From: Triglochin maritima
Taxonomy: Eukaryota > Streptophyta > Magnoliopsida > Alismatales > Juncaginaceae
Length of the DNA stretch: 64,000 bases
Direction: 5' to 3'
Assembly (NCBI GenBank): GCA_963682175.1
Contig: OY821777.1
Coordinates: 13,660,001-13,724,000 of the forward strand
This document shows, in pieces, positions 36,097 to 49,400 of this stretch. Every line of letters begins with the position of its first letter. Within the stretch, counting starts at the first letter, position 1. Under the pieces are notes generated by a model. It was given only the letters and a program-made list of their open reading frames with translations. It had not been told where the DNA came from and made no database searches. The translations under genes were made by a program, and so were the position numbers.

Positions 36097-37203
36097 TTCT
36101 TATTGTTGCGTAACTGCTCATTATCTAGATGATTCATGGTGTTTAAATATAAAAAATCATTTCTTTTTTACCTATTTTACATCCTTGCACTACCAAGGTT
36201 ATATTTGATCACATTAAATATGTTATCGTAGCTAATAATCTTTAAAATAAAGTGTGCAATTGCATTTGATAATGCTACTAATAATACTTCTACAATACAA
36301 ATGCTTATTAATTATTGTCGTCCACCTGTAGATGATTACTTCTTTCATATTAGATGTGTTTGTCATACTTTGAACTTAGTAGTACAAGATGAACTTATCA
36401 TAATTAAACCTTACTTATAAAATATTTGGAATGTGATTGCTTATGCAGGTCGTAGTAGTACATCTAGATATCGGCAATTTAGAGAATTTTGTGCATATAA
36501 TGAAATTAAACCTAGAAAGATTAAGTTAGATGTCCATCATAGATGGAATTCTACATATAAAATGTTAAAATGTTGTTTTCCTTATTATCTTACAATTTGA
36601 AACTTTTATAATGACAAACAAAATAAGTACATGTTAACCGATTTAGATTGGAATAATTGTCAAATTGTGCATGATTTTTTAAAATATTTTTTCATATTCA
36701 TTACCAGATTAATTAAGTAGACAATATTACATCACCTCTAACATATTTATCTATGAATTACTTCCAATTACTACAATATTTGCGAAATATAGGCAAAATA
36801 CTGGTTTTGTTGAAATTTTAATTGTAATAGAGGCTAAGTTTAATAAATAATGGAATCCTCCTCCATTTAGTTTTTGTTTAGCTTTTATTATGTATCGTAA
36901 ATGTATGATTACTGGTTTACAAGTTTTTCTTGAAACAAATTTTTGAAAATACGAATTATGGAAATTTCCAAAATCACGTAGATAGGTGTAAGTCTTTGTT
37001 AATCAAATATTTTGAAAAATATTAAAGATTATATAATGTAAATCAAATGTGTTCAAATGTTGCTAGTTTGTTATTATAACCACCTCCAACTACAATGTAC
37101 CATGATGATGACGACTCCGACGTCAACTCCCAATGGAATTGGTTAAGTCAAAAAAACAAAAATAGTGCAAACTGACACCCAAAATGATTTCACTACATAT
37201 TTA

Positions 37204-39243
37204 TGTTGGATTTCGTGCCCTATAGTATGTATATATTTTCGAAATTTTATAAACATATAGGATCGAAACATTCATATTTTCTTCGATTTTCATATAGACA
37301 TGCATTTGTTTGTCCTAATTATTTAACATGCATTAGAACAAACAAACAATTGCAAAGAGAATCATACCTAGAGGTTCTCTAAAACTTCTCAAAGATCCGG
37401 AGTTGCGTTGACGGTTGAATCACCCGGTGGATTGTCTCCGAGTATTCACCAAACTCTAAACGAGATTGGAGAGAGAAGAGCTAGCCTCTCGATCTCCAAT
37501 AAGGTTTAGAATCTAATTACTAACTCCTCTTTAGTTCCCTTGAGAAGATGATCTCTTAAAAACTAAAACTAAACTTAAGAATTAAGGGAATTTCGTGGAG
37601 AATTATGGAGAGAGTTTTTGCATGAGAAAAACAATGAATTAATTAATGAGGTAATGAGATAAACTTGTATTTATAAGTTCTCTCCAAATTACCTATTCAT
37701 GTGCAACTTCTTGCCCATGATTTCATGCAAACTTCCATCTAACAATCCATTATTTACTAATAAATAATCTCAGCCACAAATTAAATCAATTATGGACCAA
37801 TTCCATGCATGATCTAATTAATTCTGCATAAAACCGTCTGGACCGGTCGGCCGTTTGAAGGTTCGGTCGACCGCTCGAACCAAGTTTCGGTCGACCGTTT
37901 AACATTCGGTCGACCGCTCGCAACAATAAAATATTTCATCGCAATGTTCGGTCGACCGACCGATAGATTCGGTCGACCGTTCCGAACAGACGAAAATTCC
38001 CTGTTATCGGTCGAGACATGTCCGGTCGACCGTGCACGTTCGGTCGACCGTTTACGGTTAACCGGTCGACCGTTTGTGCACTGTACTGCAGATTTGTCAA
38101 ATTTCGGTTTAACCCCTATAAAATTTGACATTTCGAGATTAGTAGTAAATTCACAACTTATGTAACATATTATCATATGTAATGATAAATCATTACACCC
38201 CATAATATTTACATCACATATGAATTTAATTGAGATTCTAATTATGTTATTATTCACAACATAAGTTTGATTTTGCTTGTTCACCCCATGTGTCATATTT
38301 TCTACATGAAACCCGACACATCTTATGAACTCAAAATCCCAATTTCTCGTTTCCCAATTCTGTGGTGTGACCTATAGGAGGATCTAAACTAAGTTGGCAA
38401 TGATATTAAGAACTTAATATCACAAGCTATAAGCGGTATCTAGCTATACATTATAGCTCCCAATTAGTTAGATGTCTTAATTCCACTTGAATCAAAACCC
38501 GATCCATTTAGTGATGGAGTGCACCACTTGCGTCCGTCCCTTGCCTCATGATATTAAGAATACACACAAAGTAGTATTGTGTCACCTTTGTATTAGTATT
38601 CACTTCTTGATCTTTTTAAGCTAGTTATAAATATGTGACTTAACTCAAATCACATTGTGCACATTATAACTTTGCTTTATCAAGGGGCCCACTAATATCA
38701 TCACTCAATTAAGAGGGACAATGATAATCTTTTGACTAACTATCTTTTCCAACGAAAGTCATACTTAACCAACCAATGCCTTTACACTACACTTATCGAT
38801 AGCTTAAAAGATTAGTCTAATCAAACATTTCTTAAGTGATCGGATATAAGTCTCATATCAAAGGACCAAAGACACAGTAAAATATTAATGACACAGAAAC
38901 ACATTTCTATAATATTTTACTTATTAGGTCTATTCAGTATACAAAAGTAATATTTTCCTCTTTTGCGTACCCGTGTTGTCACTCACTTGTGGAGCTACAA
39001 TGATCTATGACCAACACGACAATCTTAACTCGGTAATTAATGTCACATGTTAATTACCATGATTGTGAATATCTTTTGTTTTATGTAAACCATTATCTTT
39101 TAGAGCTCTACGGTTAAGGACCAAGAGCCTCTTCTTTAACACTTCTAAAAGACGAATAACACAAACAATGAACAAAATGATTTCTCATTCAATTCATAAT
39201 AATTGACATTTAAAAGTAAAACTTTTAGAACACATTCCCTTCA
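37204..39243 (+). mobile_element. Solo LTR of 2040 bp
   Basis: Starts TGTTGGATTTCGTGCC and ends ACACATTCCCTTCA, flanked by ATTTA (37199-37203 and 39244-39248). No primer site or polypurine tract adjoins it. The termini resemble Copia LTRs with long repeats and differ from the TGTTAA...GTTACA family, yet it also carries a CGGTCGACCG array (37844-38072). It splits the hAT transposase gene. Confidence 0.88.
37844..38072. repeat. CGGTCGACCG palindrome array in the 2 kb solo LTR
   Basis: About ten units in 230 bp, most perfect and typically preceded by TT (TTCGGTCGACCG), with unrelated spacers. It is the same motif as in the arrays at 7403, 8652 and 29218. Confidence 0.9.
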
Positions 39244-39923
39244 ATTTAAACAATGAAATTTACTTAAGTACAACTGAGTTAAAATCTTTTGACGTTTTAG
39301 GCAGGTGGAGAAAGAACTCAGGTTGGTTTCCAGTAGTATCTTTGATGGCACGAGACTTATTATGTCCTCCGACATCAACTAACTGTTGCGTCGGTGACTG
39401 TTTTTAGTGCTGGTAAACGTGTTTTGTCTGACAAGATGCAAAACTTGTCCGACAAGTCGATCGAGATGAGCGTAACCGGCTGAAGGCGACTTGGACTTGA
39501 GACGCGAAGACTGGATCATGAACTCATTCGATGTACTTTTTGCATCTCGTAGTATTGATGTAGTAGGATTTCAATTTCTTGTATTTCCTTCTACATTGTA
39601 CTCTGACATTGGCCATATATTCTTTTTAATTGATGTCTCGACTTAACAATTTTCGTTAATATCCTTTTTGTATTTTTTATAGTTTGTGATTGACTACTGT
39701 GTCTGGAGTGCGGATTAGAGGCATTACACTGACTCATGTAAACTCTATAAGTATAGATATACTAGAAAGAACCCATATATGTTCATTTTTCAATCGATTT
39801 GGTTCAACCCAACCCCCATAGTCACACACTCACACTCAACCCGAACTTAATCGGTTATACAAAAATCCGAAACCAAATCCAACCCAAGTTCTTAAAATCC
39901 CAACAACGACCCAATCCGAATAA

Positions 39924-39944
39924 CCCCCCCCCCCCCCCCCCCCC
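39924..39944 (+). repeat. Poly-C tract, 21 nt
   Basis: Twenty-one C between CCGAATAA and ATGCTCAG, about 45 bp before similarity with DRM copy A begins. Confidence 0.85.
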
Positions 39945-40415
39945 ATGCTCAGACCACTTGAACAAAAAAAATCACATCCCAACCGAGATACCTTCGTTGG
40001 GGAATGATATAACAAGTCTAGCGTACAAACATAATTGGATAAAATATTCCAATTTGCTCTTCAAGCAGGAAGGTCAAGAGAACAGGGCATATCCTACTAC
40101 AGGATAAGATACAAAGGACAGCATAAGGAAACAAGTGAAGCTGATTACAATACTGGGCATATATTTCATTTCAGTTAAGTTTCAAAAAACAAAATTTGAC
40201 CGCATGCTATTTCCCTAATGCAGATTTGTTCATCATTGAACCACAAAAAAAGGATGAAAACAGAAGAGAGAAGAAAAAAAAAGTTTAAAACGAAGTCTGC
40301 TAATACATTGTCTATTTACAAAGACTAATCACATGATAACAAAAATCAAATTCTGGAACTCGTTTTCCATGCATAGGTTGAACAAGTCTAGACTTGTGTA
40401 ATTCCGAGGCAGGTT

Positions 40416-43400
40416 TTATAGTTTTTGATGTACCACAGTTTTTCGCATTATACTTCTCACATCCTCAACAATACGGTAATAATCAAAAAACAGAGAAGAA
40501 TGTTCACCATTCAGCCCATCTCTATGATGGCGATTGCTACCAGTCAGGTTGTTGCAGGGGCTCCCTCCAATGACAAGGTCAAAGCCACCAAATGAGCCGA
40601 TCATAGCCTCCAACCTATCCCCAGTCAATTTCTGAACATCATCTATTTCGATTAGATTACCTGTCTGATATGTCTGCTCCCACCAGGCTTTTATGATGTT
40701 TCTATTGACTTCAGAAATCTCTACAGAAACAACATTGTTCATTTGAATTCCTAGTCTATGAAGAGCCACTTCAGCTCCTCCAATACCCGAGAAAAGTGAT
40801 AGAACATTCATTCCATGTGGGAACAAATCTTTCAGAACAGACAGATGATATGCGACTGTGTCAACTTGAAATGAATTGCCTAAAGATTTGTATCTGTCAG
40901 TCCTGCTTATGCCTCCACCTCGTGTGTGGTCTCTTGGGAAACCCAGTATAAACTCTACCTCCCCTGGTTCCAAGGGAGCTACCTTGTTGATTCCAACCCA
41001 AACGAGATTCCACTTTTTGCATTCTGTGAGAACATAATCTTGTACTGTTTTAGGTGGTGGATCATCACATTCAGCTAGCATCTTTCGTATGCGTTCAGTT
41101 AGTGCGGCACTTCCAACACATGTTTGTAAGCAATTCAACTGTTTCCTAGGATCCCAAGACGGCCACCACTTCTTTGTTGATGGCAGTGCTTCTTGAACTG
41201 TGCGTGGAGGCAGAGGTTGTAAAGGATATCTATTATGGATAGGAAGGTTATGTATATAACCACGCTTCCTATTAGCCGCACAAAAATACTTGGAATCTAC
41301 AAATTCCGGCTCGATGTCGTATAAAAAACGTGACATAGTTTCCCAAGTCCCTTTCGGTGAGTGGGCCACATTCTCATAATAAAAGTATGGTGGTCCAATT
41401 GCTGTATCAGAAAGCTTTCTTTCTATAGCATGTCGGTCTTCATTTGGCAGGCCAAAACCAATCATTGGATGAGGAAGTGATATTGGAGCCTCATTCTCAT
41501 AAAATGTTCCATTTTGAAGACTAGCATTGTTCTGCAGTCTTGTCTCTTTTTTCTTCCACTTCTTTTTCTTATCCCCAAAATAATAATTGTCAGCTTGTTT
41601 GTTCTTCCCTCTCCGAGAATCATAGCGTTGACCATGCACACACTAAGAGGATGAAAATGAACATTGTGACATTTAATTTAAATTAATTTTGAATATGACA
41701 TTTAAACAATATTATATAAAGTTGGTCTCGCATAATGGATATCCCTTAACTCATTTGAACTTGAAGCTGGTGAGTTACTTACATGACCCAGTTTATCAAG
41801 GTAATCATCATATTCCTTGGCTACTTTCGCAGCACTAATGGAATCTGCTAGCTCTGAAAGGGAGGCATGAGGACCTACAAATAACCAAGGAACATACAAA
41901 TGAGATAAAACTTAGAAGGTTGATTTATAGCTCATTCGCCTTTTGGTTTATGAGCAAAGCAAACACAATTAAATGAAAATCAGGGGGCAACAAAATCCAA
42001 ATAAAAGATGTTTCAAAAGAGTGAGCCAATCTCCCTGCAATATTTATAGGAAATGGCAACTGAGATAGTAGTCAAAACCATATCCATGTTCAACCGATTA
42101 CTCAAATCTCTAAGAGTGCCCATTGCATTGCATTGCATGATGTCAGTTAGAGAGAAGCACAAGACTTACGCAAGTTTTTAATTTTTGAATTTTGATATGG
42201 TTAGTAAATGTAAACATTCATGAAAGATAAATACACATATACAAATGACATTTTCTGTAAGTGTAATACTTAAGTACCAGAATAAATGTTTAATTGAACA
42301 TGCACACGGGCATTTCCTTAAAGAAAAAACCCATGGTGACCAAAAAAAAATCCCACAATCTATTTCTATATTTAAATGAATGTAGGCAGGAATTCGTATT
42401 TTGAGGGGATGTCAATGCCACAGATGTGCTCATAGAAATATTTAAAGATGGGTTTTAAGGGTTAAGATAAGCAAGCATGAGAATACTATGTCAAGAACTA
42501 GGAAAATTATTTGATCATAACTGAGAATCTTTGTGAACGATTGCTTGATGGGATGAAGAAGTTTGCCATAACATAACATACATACCGACATATATGTATG
42601 CACGTGTAATACAGGGTGGAGTTAGAACAATATCAAAAATATGCTAGTGCACAACAATACAAACAAGAAAACACGGCCCATCTATAATAAGACATTAGTT
42701 CAGCATAAAATGGTCTTTGGACCATGGTCCTTTGGTTCTTTATAAAAATTGGATCTCTCTAATCACGACCTTCAGATTTTCCAATATATATTTGTTTTAG
42801 TCCTTTGATCTTTGGTTCCTTAACTTAATAATGTCTCTTGAATTACGGCAACAATCCTAGCCAATTTTTGAAAACCTAACCTTCATCTTCCAATGTTTAA
42901 AAGCTACAATAATCAACACCTCCTTTAGTAATCTTCATAATCCTTCCGCATTTTGATTGTAACCTATGAAAGATATATAATTAGAAACAACCGGTCATCA
43001 TTTTTAACTCCCAATAATCACGTAATTATTATTGTGACTAACCATGTAACTCATGCATAGGCAGCATAGCTCTTTTCTACAAACTCTATCTATTCCCCTT
43101 CCAAACTCTAAGAACCAGGCCACAAAGCCACCAACACATCCTTAATCTTTCATTAACTCACTGTGCCTTTCAATGTTTTCATAACACCTCAATTCAATCA
43201 TCTAAATACCTTCCTAACATCTCTGTAACTCGTAAAAAACCATCTATTACCTCCAACTCCTATAAATAGGATTATGAATTCATATTATACCTTTATCACT
43301 CCCCAACGCAACCTTCTCTAAACTCACATCTTAGTTTATTATTTGTTCGTTTTTTAAAATGTAAACCTATTGTGTTGTAGTTGATTCTACATTGTCAACT

Positions 43401-46400
43401 CCGCCTATTTTTTAAACTTTAGAAGTTTAGCATATCTTCACTTATTTCCATTAGTATTCCGAGTTTCCATGAAACATTTTCTTTAATTTGGTACTTGATG
43501 TGTTTATTTCTACTATAAACTTTCAAAATTATGTGTTATGTACATGGTTGCAACGTTATTGATCTTTTCATCAAAATATTGAGTTCTTTTTTAACTTTTA
43601 ACTCAAAAAAGAAACGTCAACAACACAAATCAAATCTCTTTTTTCCCTTTTAATCTTTATTTATGTTGCTTACAAATCAAGCATGTCAATGCGTCATGGT
43701 GAATCTCTATTTGCGCAAAGCACATGGATGTTACTAGTGTTTGATCATTGTCACCCAAATCTTATGCCATTACAAAGGATCTAATATCCGACATATGTAT
43801 AAATATAAATATACGACAATGCTAGAATAAGTTGTAGACATGGGCTATAATGGTATCCTTTAATGCTCCAAAAATCAGACATGGGCTATGGGAGAATGGA
43901 AACAAAAGAAAAAAATGATTTAACTATATCCAAACCTTAAAACCAAACAAATTTCTATATAAAAAAGATGCTTTGGCATTGACAGTCCAAGTTCAACAAA
44001 GCACCAAATAACTGAACATAATGTGGGTATCAAGACCATCTATTTTATGGCAAATAGAAAGACAGTCACGTTTTCTCCAGGCATTATTAGCAAAGAGGAA
44101 CAGTGAGGACCTTCCCTTAAGAGTAGATGAGTGGTCCACAATTCTACATGAGATGCGCCAATGAAGCAGTTTTCAATCGTAGGCAGAAAGATATAAGCTA
44201 TAACCCAAAAAAGCTTCTAGGGTTAAAAATCAAAAGTGGATATAAAATTAGAATTTTGTAGTTTAGCATATTTTAAATACCAGATTAACTTAAATACATA
44301 GAAAGTAAAGACTGAAATATATTTGGTTTATGAAGTAGATGCCATAGTCTAAAATTCCACAATATGAAAAGTTTATAAACTCCACAGCACAATTGTTTAA
44401 CCACCTCGCACATAAGGGTTTGCGTTTTTAAGGGGCAGTTGACCAACCGAATTACAAAGTGGATTTTGATATACAGCAGAACGGTAACCACCTAGGAAGC
44501 ACGAACACTTCTGAATGGTCCGAGTCGTAGCCGTGTCGGACACCGACACTCCTCGGACACGCCTTGGACACGTGTCGGACACGCCAGGTGGCGTGTCCGG
44601 GGCAGTTTTAACATTTCGCAGTGGTGGACACTCCTTGGACACTCCTCAGACACGGCTAGGACACTCCTTAGTCTCGATTTTGACTTTTGACTTTTTTTTC
44701 TTCCTCATTTTCGGTACCGGAATGTTTATATAGAGGAGAAGAAGAAGATAAACCATTGGGTTAAGGAAGTTTCAATACAACTATTGAAGTATATTATTTT
44801 ATTGGGTAGTAATCAGTTTGTTACCCTTTAAGAATAGGCCTAATGACTACTTTTGTCATGGACAATGAAGAGGCAACCTGAAGCAACATATATTATTTAT
44901 TATGAACATTTAACATTTATGAGTAATTATTTTTTACAAGTATATTATTTTTTATTTATATATATTATAATTTTTAATTATAATTTTAATGCAGTGTCCG
45001 TGTCCTACTTTTTAGAAAAATGCCATATCCCCGTGTCCGTGTCTGTCTCCGTGCTTCTTAGGTAACCACCTAATAGAAAGAGCTTGTAGACATTTTTAAA
45101 ATGTCTCAGTGTATAAACTCAGTGTTTGAAAAAGACACAAAACTCGATCGTCGTCACCTACTGAGTTGTGAAGAAAATAAGTTTCAGAGACTTGACTGAC
45201 TTAAGATAAGCTGAACCACGAAGGTGGTGACATAAATAAATTTCAAACTAGAGTTACAATTGACCACAAACTATTAGAGTTTATACATGGTGATCTAATT
45301 TAAGATATGATATACATACATTTGGTATTTGTAAATCATCAAAATTTTATTACACCTTATTTTTTGCACCATTCTCAATGAGCCAAAGATTAAAATGTTT
45401 TTTTGGGCATATGGATACTAATGGCCTAAATCAAAATGACTATATAAACCGCCTAAATTATATATACATGTATAGGTGTATACATAAATCAAATATAATT
45501 AAATCGAATTTACTCAAGACTTCTCAAATTGAGCGTCCAAGCACAAGCTGAATTGTTTAATGATTCAAGAAAAGAAAATGTTCGTTCTCAGTTTTTTTAT
45601 AGCTAGATCTCGAACCAAAATTGACAGAACTACGTTGACATAACCGGGATGCAATGATTTTAGTTTGTCGGACAAGAAACATGTTAATAAACTACATTGA
45701 CAACATTTTTTACATGTTTAGACTTTAGAAAAGAGCACAAGGGGCCAAGACATTGTCATACATGACATACAAAGGCACTCAATTATTAAAGTAGAATACC
45801 TCTAATATGCTCCTTTAAAATAAAGAGCAACATGACATTTTTATCTACTATTGAGAATTAAATTCTTGCAAACATTATAATCACTGTTCAGGTGGGCGGT
45901 CGCATATGCGACCACCCGATGCACACCAAATGTGTGTGGTGTGCCTGTGCGACCAGGCAATCACCTAGTCGCATAGGCGACCAGCCTGTCGTTGTAACAG
46001 CTAGTTTTTTTTAATTGTATGACCCCCCCCCCCCCCCCCCCCCTCTCCCCTTTTCATTCCTATAAATTTAAATGAAAAAAAAAATCATTAGTTTGTGAAT
46101 TATGTGATGGAGTCACTAAGGGTGGTATTGTCCGCCACAAACAACACTTCGCCCACACCCCGGGCAGTAACACACGACATTGTGATACAGTCGCAGACAC
46201 TTTAAGAGTCGAAATAGCCTTTTACATGTCCACTACCAATAGAATTCAAATTAATTGAAATGGATGTTTAGATGATTTTGTTGATTTAGGAGATGATATA
46301 CCCACGGGCGGGTCGAGTACTGGTTCCTACATGACCCCAACATCCCAACCCCATTTGGCTCCTCGAAAGAGAAGAAGTCAAGTACTTGTGGACCAATGGA

Positions 46401-49400
46401 TCGATTTTGTAGTCATTCTCAAGATATTGACAGGACCCAACAAACCACAATTGAACCACATTTTAAGAAAGAAGACCGTACAACAATTAATCAAAATTTG
46501 GCTTTTTTTTTTATAGATGTTGAATTCCTTTTAATGTTGTTAATACAACTGAATTTAAGGAAGTCATTGTTGCTACCTCCACATATGGTCCTAGCCTAAA
46601 ACTCATCACTTATCACAAAGTTAGTGATGCATACGTTAAAAAAGAAATTGACTATACTACGGGTTTTCTAGATTCATATATGCAAGTTTGGAAATTATAT
46701 GGATGCACAATAATGACAGATGCATGGACTTATAGGTCTGGTAGAAGTTTAATCAAGTTTTTAGTAAACACACGCAGCTGACTAGGCACTCATAATAATT
46801 TTAAAACAATTGTTCTCCTTCGGTGTGTGTCAAACCTCATGGAAGAAAACATACCGCATCTTGAAATGGCAGCAGAAGCCTCATCTTTGGTGAAACCCAT
46901 TTTCACCAACGTCAAAAGTGCTTTGTTCTCGGAAAGATCATCCTCAGAACACTGAAACATAAGGTGCATAAACGGAGATGAAATGACATAGAAAATAATA
47001 ACAATGGGGAAACAACACATTACTAGAAAAATAATATTCTACCAAATGCTAAAGAAAAAAGGCTTATATAAAATTCTAATAACAAATAAATATATTTGCA
47101 AACCACTACCATTACATGTTTAATTCGTTCGTATTTCTTATGAAAAACACTTCAAAAACATTTTGAGATAGGTTACCTCAAGGATATTGTTTAATTTGGC
47201 ACCTGATAATTTGGCATCAAAACAGTTCAAATGATTTGGCATAACATTTTTCTGCACAATGGCTTTTGTCAAATTTCTGTTTTATGCACATTAAATTCAA
47301 AACATTTTGAGATTCTACGTGGTCTTGGAGCATCCACATTCACTTTGCACTGTTAATATATTGTTTAAAATTCTTAATGATAAAAACATTTTTATTAACG
47401 GTGGTATAACATTTGCACAACACCATCTTGGCTCTTTGGCAAATCCTAACCAAAAGGCAGTTTGATTCACTGGTTGGTTGGAGAATGCCTCACAAGCTTG
47501 ATCATGAATGAAGCTACAAAAAAGGTTCAATATACACCAGCACTCAGTGCAGCAGAAGAATGGATTCGCATAGACATTGCTAACAAATTCACTAAGAATT
47601 GCATCTCCCTTACCCTTAAATTATTTTCATTTTATTCTTCTTACTATTACATAAACATATTTATTCTATCCCTCTATTGCGAAAATCAAATTACAACTAC
47701 ACCAAAAGAAAATAACTTTACAAGTACCCTCTCAAGCCTGAGTGCAGATCTTCCTTCCACAGGTTTACACATCATGTTTACAAACATATTTTATGTACAT
47801 CATTTATTTCATTCCTCGGTATGTATTTTATATTATTATGTGACTTCAGCTCAGAACTAATTAATCAAATATAGTTGTTGCACGGGGATGATATTTGATT
47901 TTCGGTCTATGGTCATACACAGAAATCTAAGGTATAACAATGCAGAGAAAACAAACTCCAAGGTTCCAATCACTGTTAATAAAAGAGACTACGAGATCTT
48001 AAAATTATGCATAAAACCATAGATTTTTATCTTCCAGTGACTCAGACAACAAGCATTGAGTAAAAAACATACCTCATCACTGAAACTGCCAACGTCAGAT
48101 AAATCCGAATCATGGCTAAGCTGGCTGAATTCATTCACGGAAGCATCTTTCTCAATTGCCTGTGGAATTCAGAAGTTGAAACAACATCAACAACTAACTG
48201 TTGATTTAGACAGTAAAATAAAAATAGAAAACAAAACCAGGGATGAGTTACATTATAATACACTGAACCATCTGTCATACTTTCTTGTTTATAAGATGAA
48301 ATAAGAGTGAAATACAATCTAAGATAAGTAAAGTTGCAGAACAAAAACATTAAATATGTGAACAAGTTTTGTGGTTCCAGTTGTACTTCTAAACCACGTT
48401 AAGAAAGTAACTCGAGGTATGAAAGAGAAAAGTAAGAAAAGGGTGTTTAAAATTGAACAGAAACCAGCAATTCAAATTATTATAACAGGGTATCCAACTC
48501 AAAACCAATTGGCAATGAGTAGAGGGACCCCTCAACTTATATGTCCAGGAGAGATTTCACATTTAAGCGATGTGGAACTATCTCTAACACTCCCCCGCAC
48601 GCGTAACCGGTATCACGCGTGAGGGTGAAGTGTCAAGCCGACCGTTGGACCTTAACCAGGCTCTGATACCATATTAGAACAGGGTATCCAACTCAAAACC
48701 AATTGGCAATGAGTAGAGGAACCCCTCAACTTATATGTCCAGGAGAGATTCCACATTTAAGCGATGTGGGACTAACACAAATGTATGAAATAAGAAGATA
48801 CACTGAATTTCTCTATATCAACTGTGAATTCAGAACAGAATGCAAAATCACTCGGAACTAGAAGACAGGAACCAATGAATATAGTTGCAACATATGTATA
48901 CGTGCACATAAAGGTCAGCATTACAGTAAACTAGGAGCACCTTAAGTTATCTCATTGAGCATATGAAAGGTTCAAGAATCATTATTATAGTCTATAGTAT
49001 GAATAAAGCCTCTGAAATTTGATTCTGTTGGTTAAATGCCCAAAATAATTGGGCCAGGCGGGAATCATTGCAGTAAGCTTCTGAAACATTTTATCAATCA
49101 TTTATCTTCAACATTAGAGAACAAAGAAAATACATGAACAAAAATACTCTAATCGCACTTCTTTAGCAATTCAGCTAAAATTTGGAATGTGATAAAGCTA
49201 ACAAAAAATGAAGCCAGAGTAGTAGTTAGCCACTAATGAGTAGTCTGCTTAAACCTGAAACAGATAAAGATGCTACAAAATTTGCAATATACAGAGTATT
49301 TACCAAACAGTTGCAGTGTGGATCACCGAAAGAAAATAAAAGGTACTAAAAAGATGATTAGCGAGATACAACTATAAACATGTAACAAAAAGCAAGTGAA

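Larger units (their letters stand above)
35038..39540 (+). pseudogene. hAT transposase pseudogene, interrupted twice
   Basis: Plus-strand pieces of a hAT transposase. A BED-type zinc finger lies at about 35080-35215 (SPVWDDFDE, CRHCGNVYSAKSS, then a TGA, then GRHQLSR), with a FGKKREIMINYF block near 35470. The catalytic-region block is at about 36280-36570 (CRPPVDDYFFHIRCVCHTLN, HHRWNSTYKML). C-terminal dimerisation remains are at about 39300-39480 (FPVVSLMARDLLCPPTSTN region, VLSDKMQNLSDKS-like). Stops and frame changes are frequent, and two later insertions split it (35568-36096 and 37204-39243). The protein would have excised and inserted hAT elements in the nucleus. Element termini are not recognised. 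Confidence 0.8.
39990..47170 (-). repeat. Local duplication, copy B (DRM 3' half)
   Basis: Counterpart of 14893-26400: 3' flank, catalytic exon, two upstream exons and the start of the next intron. Copy B keeps the complete gene further upstream, so it is the likely parent and copy A the partial duplicate. Confidence 0.8.

Noticed and set aside
43250..43420. Promoter of a hidden gene in the DRM copy B intron (CTATAAATAGG near 43261)
   Set aside because: No coding sequence follows; it could be an old LTR, but I could not find ends or a target duplication.
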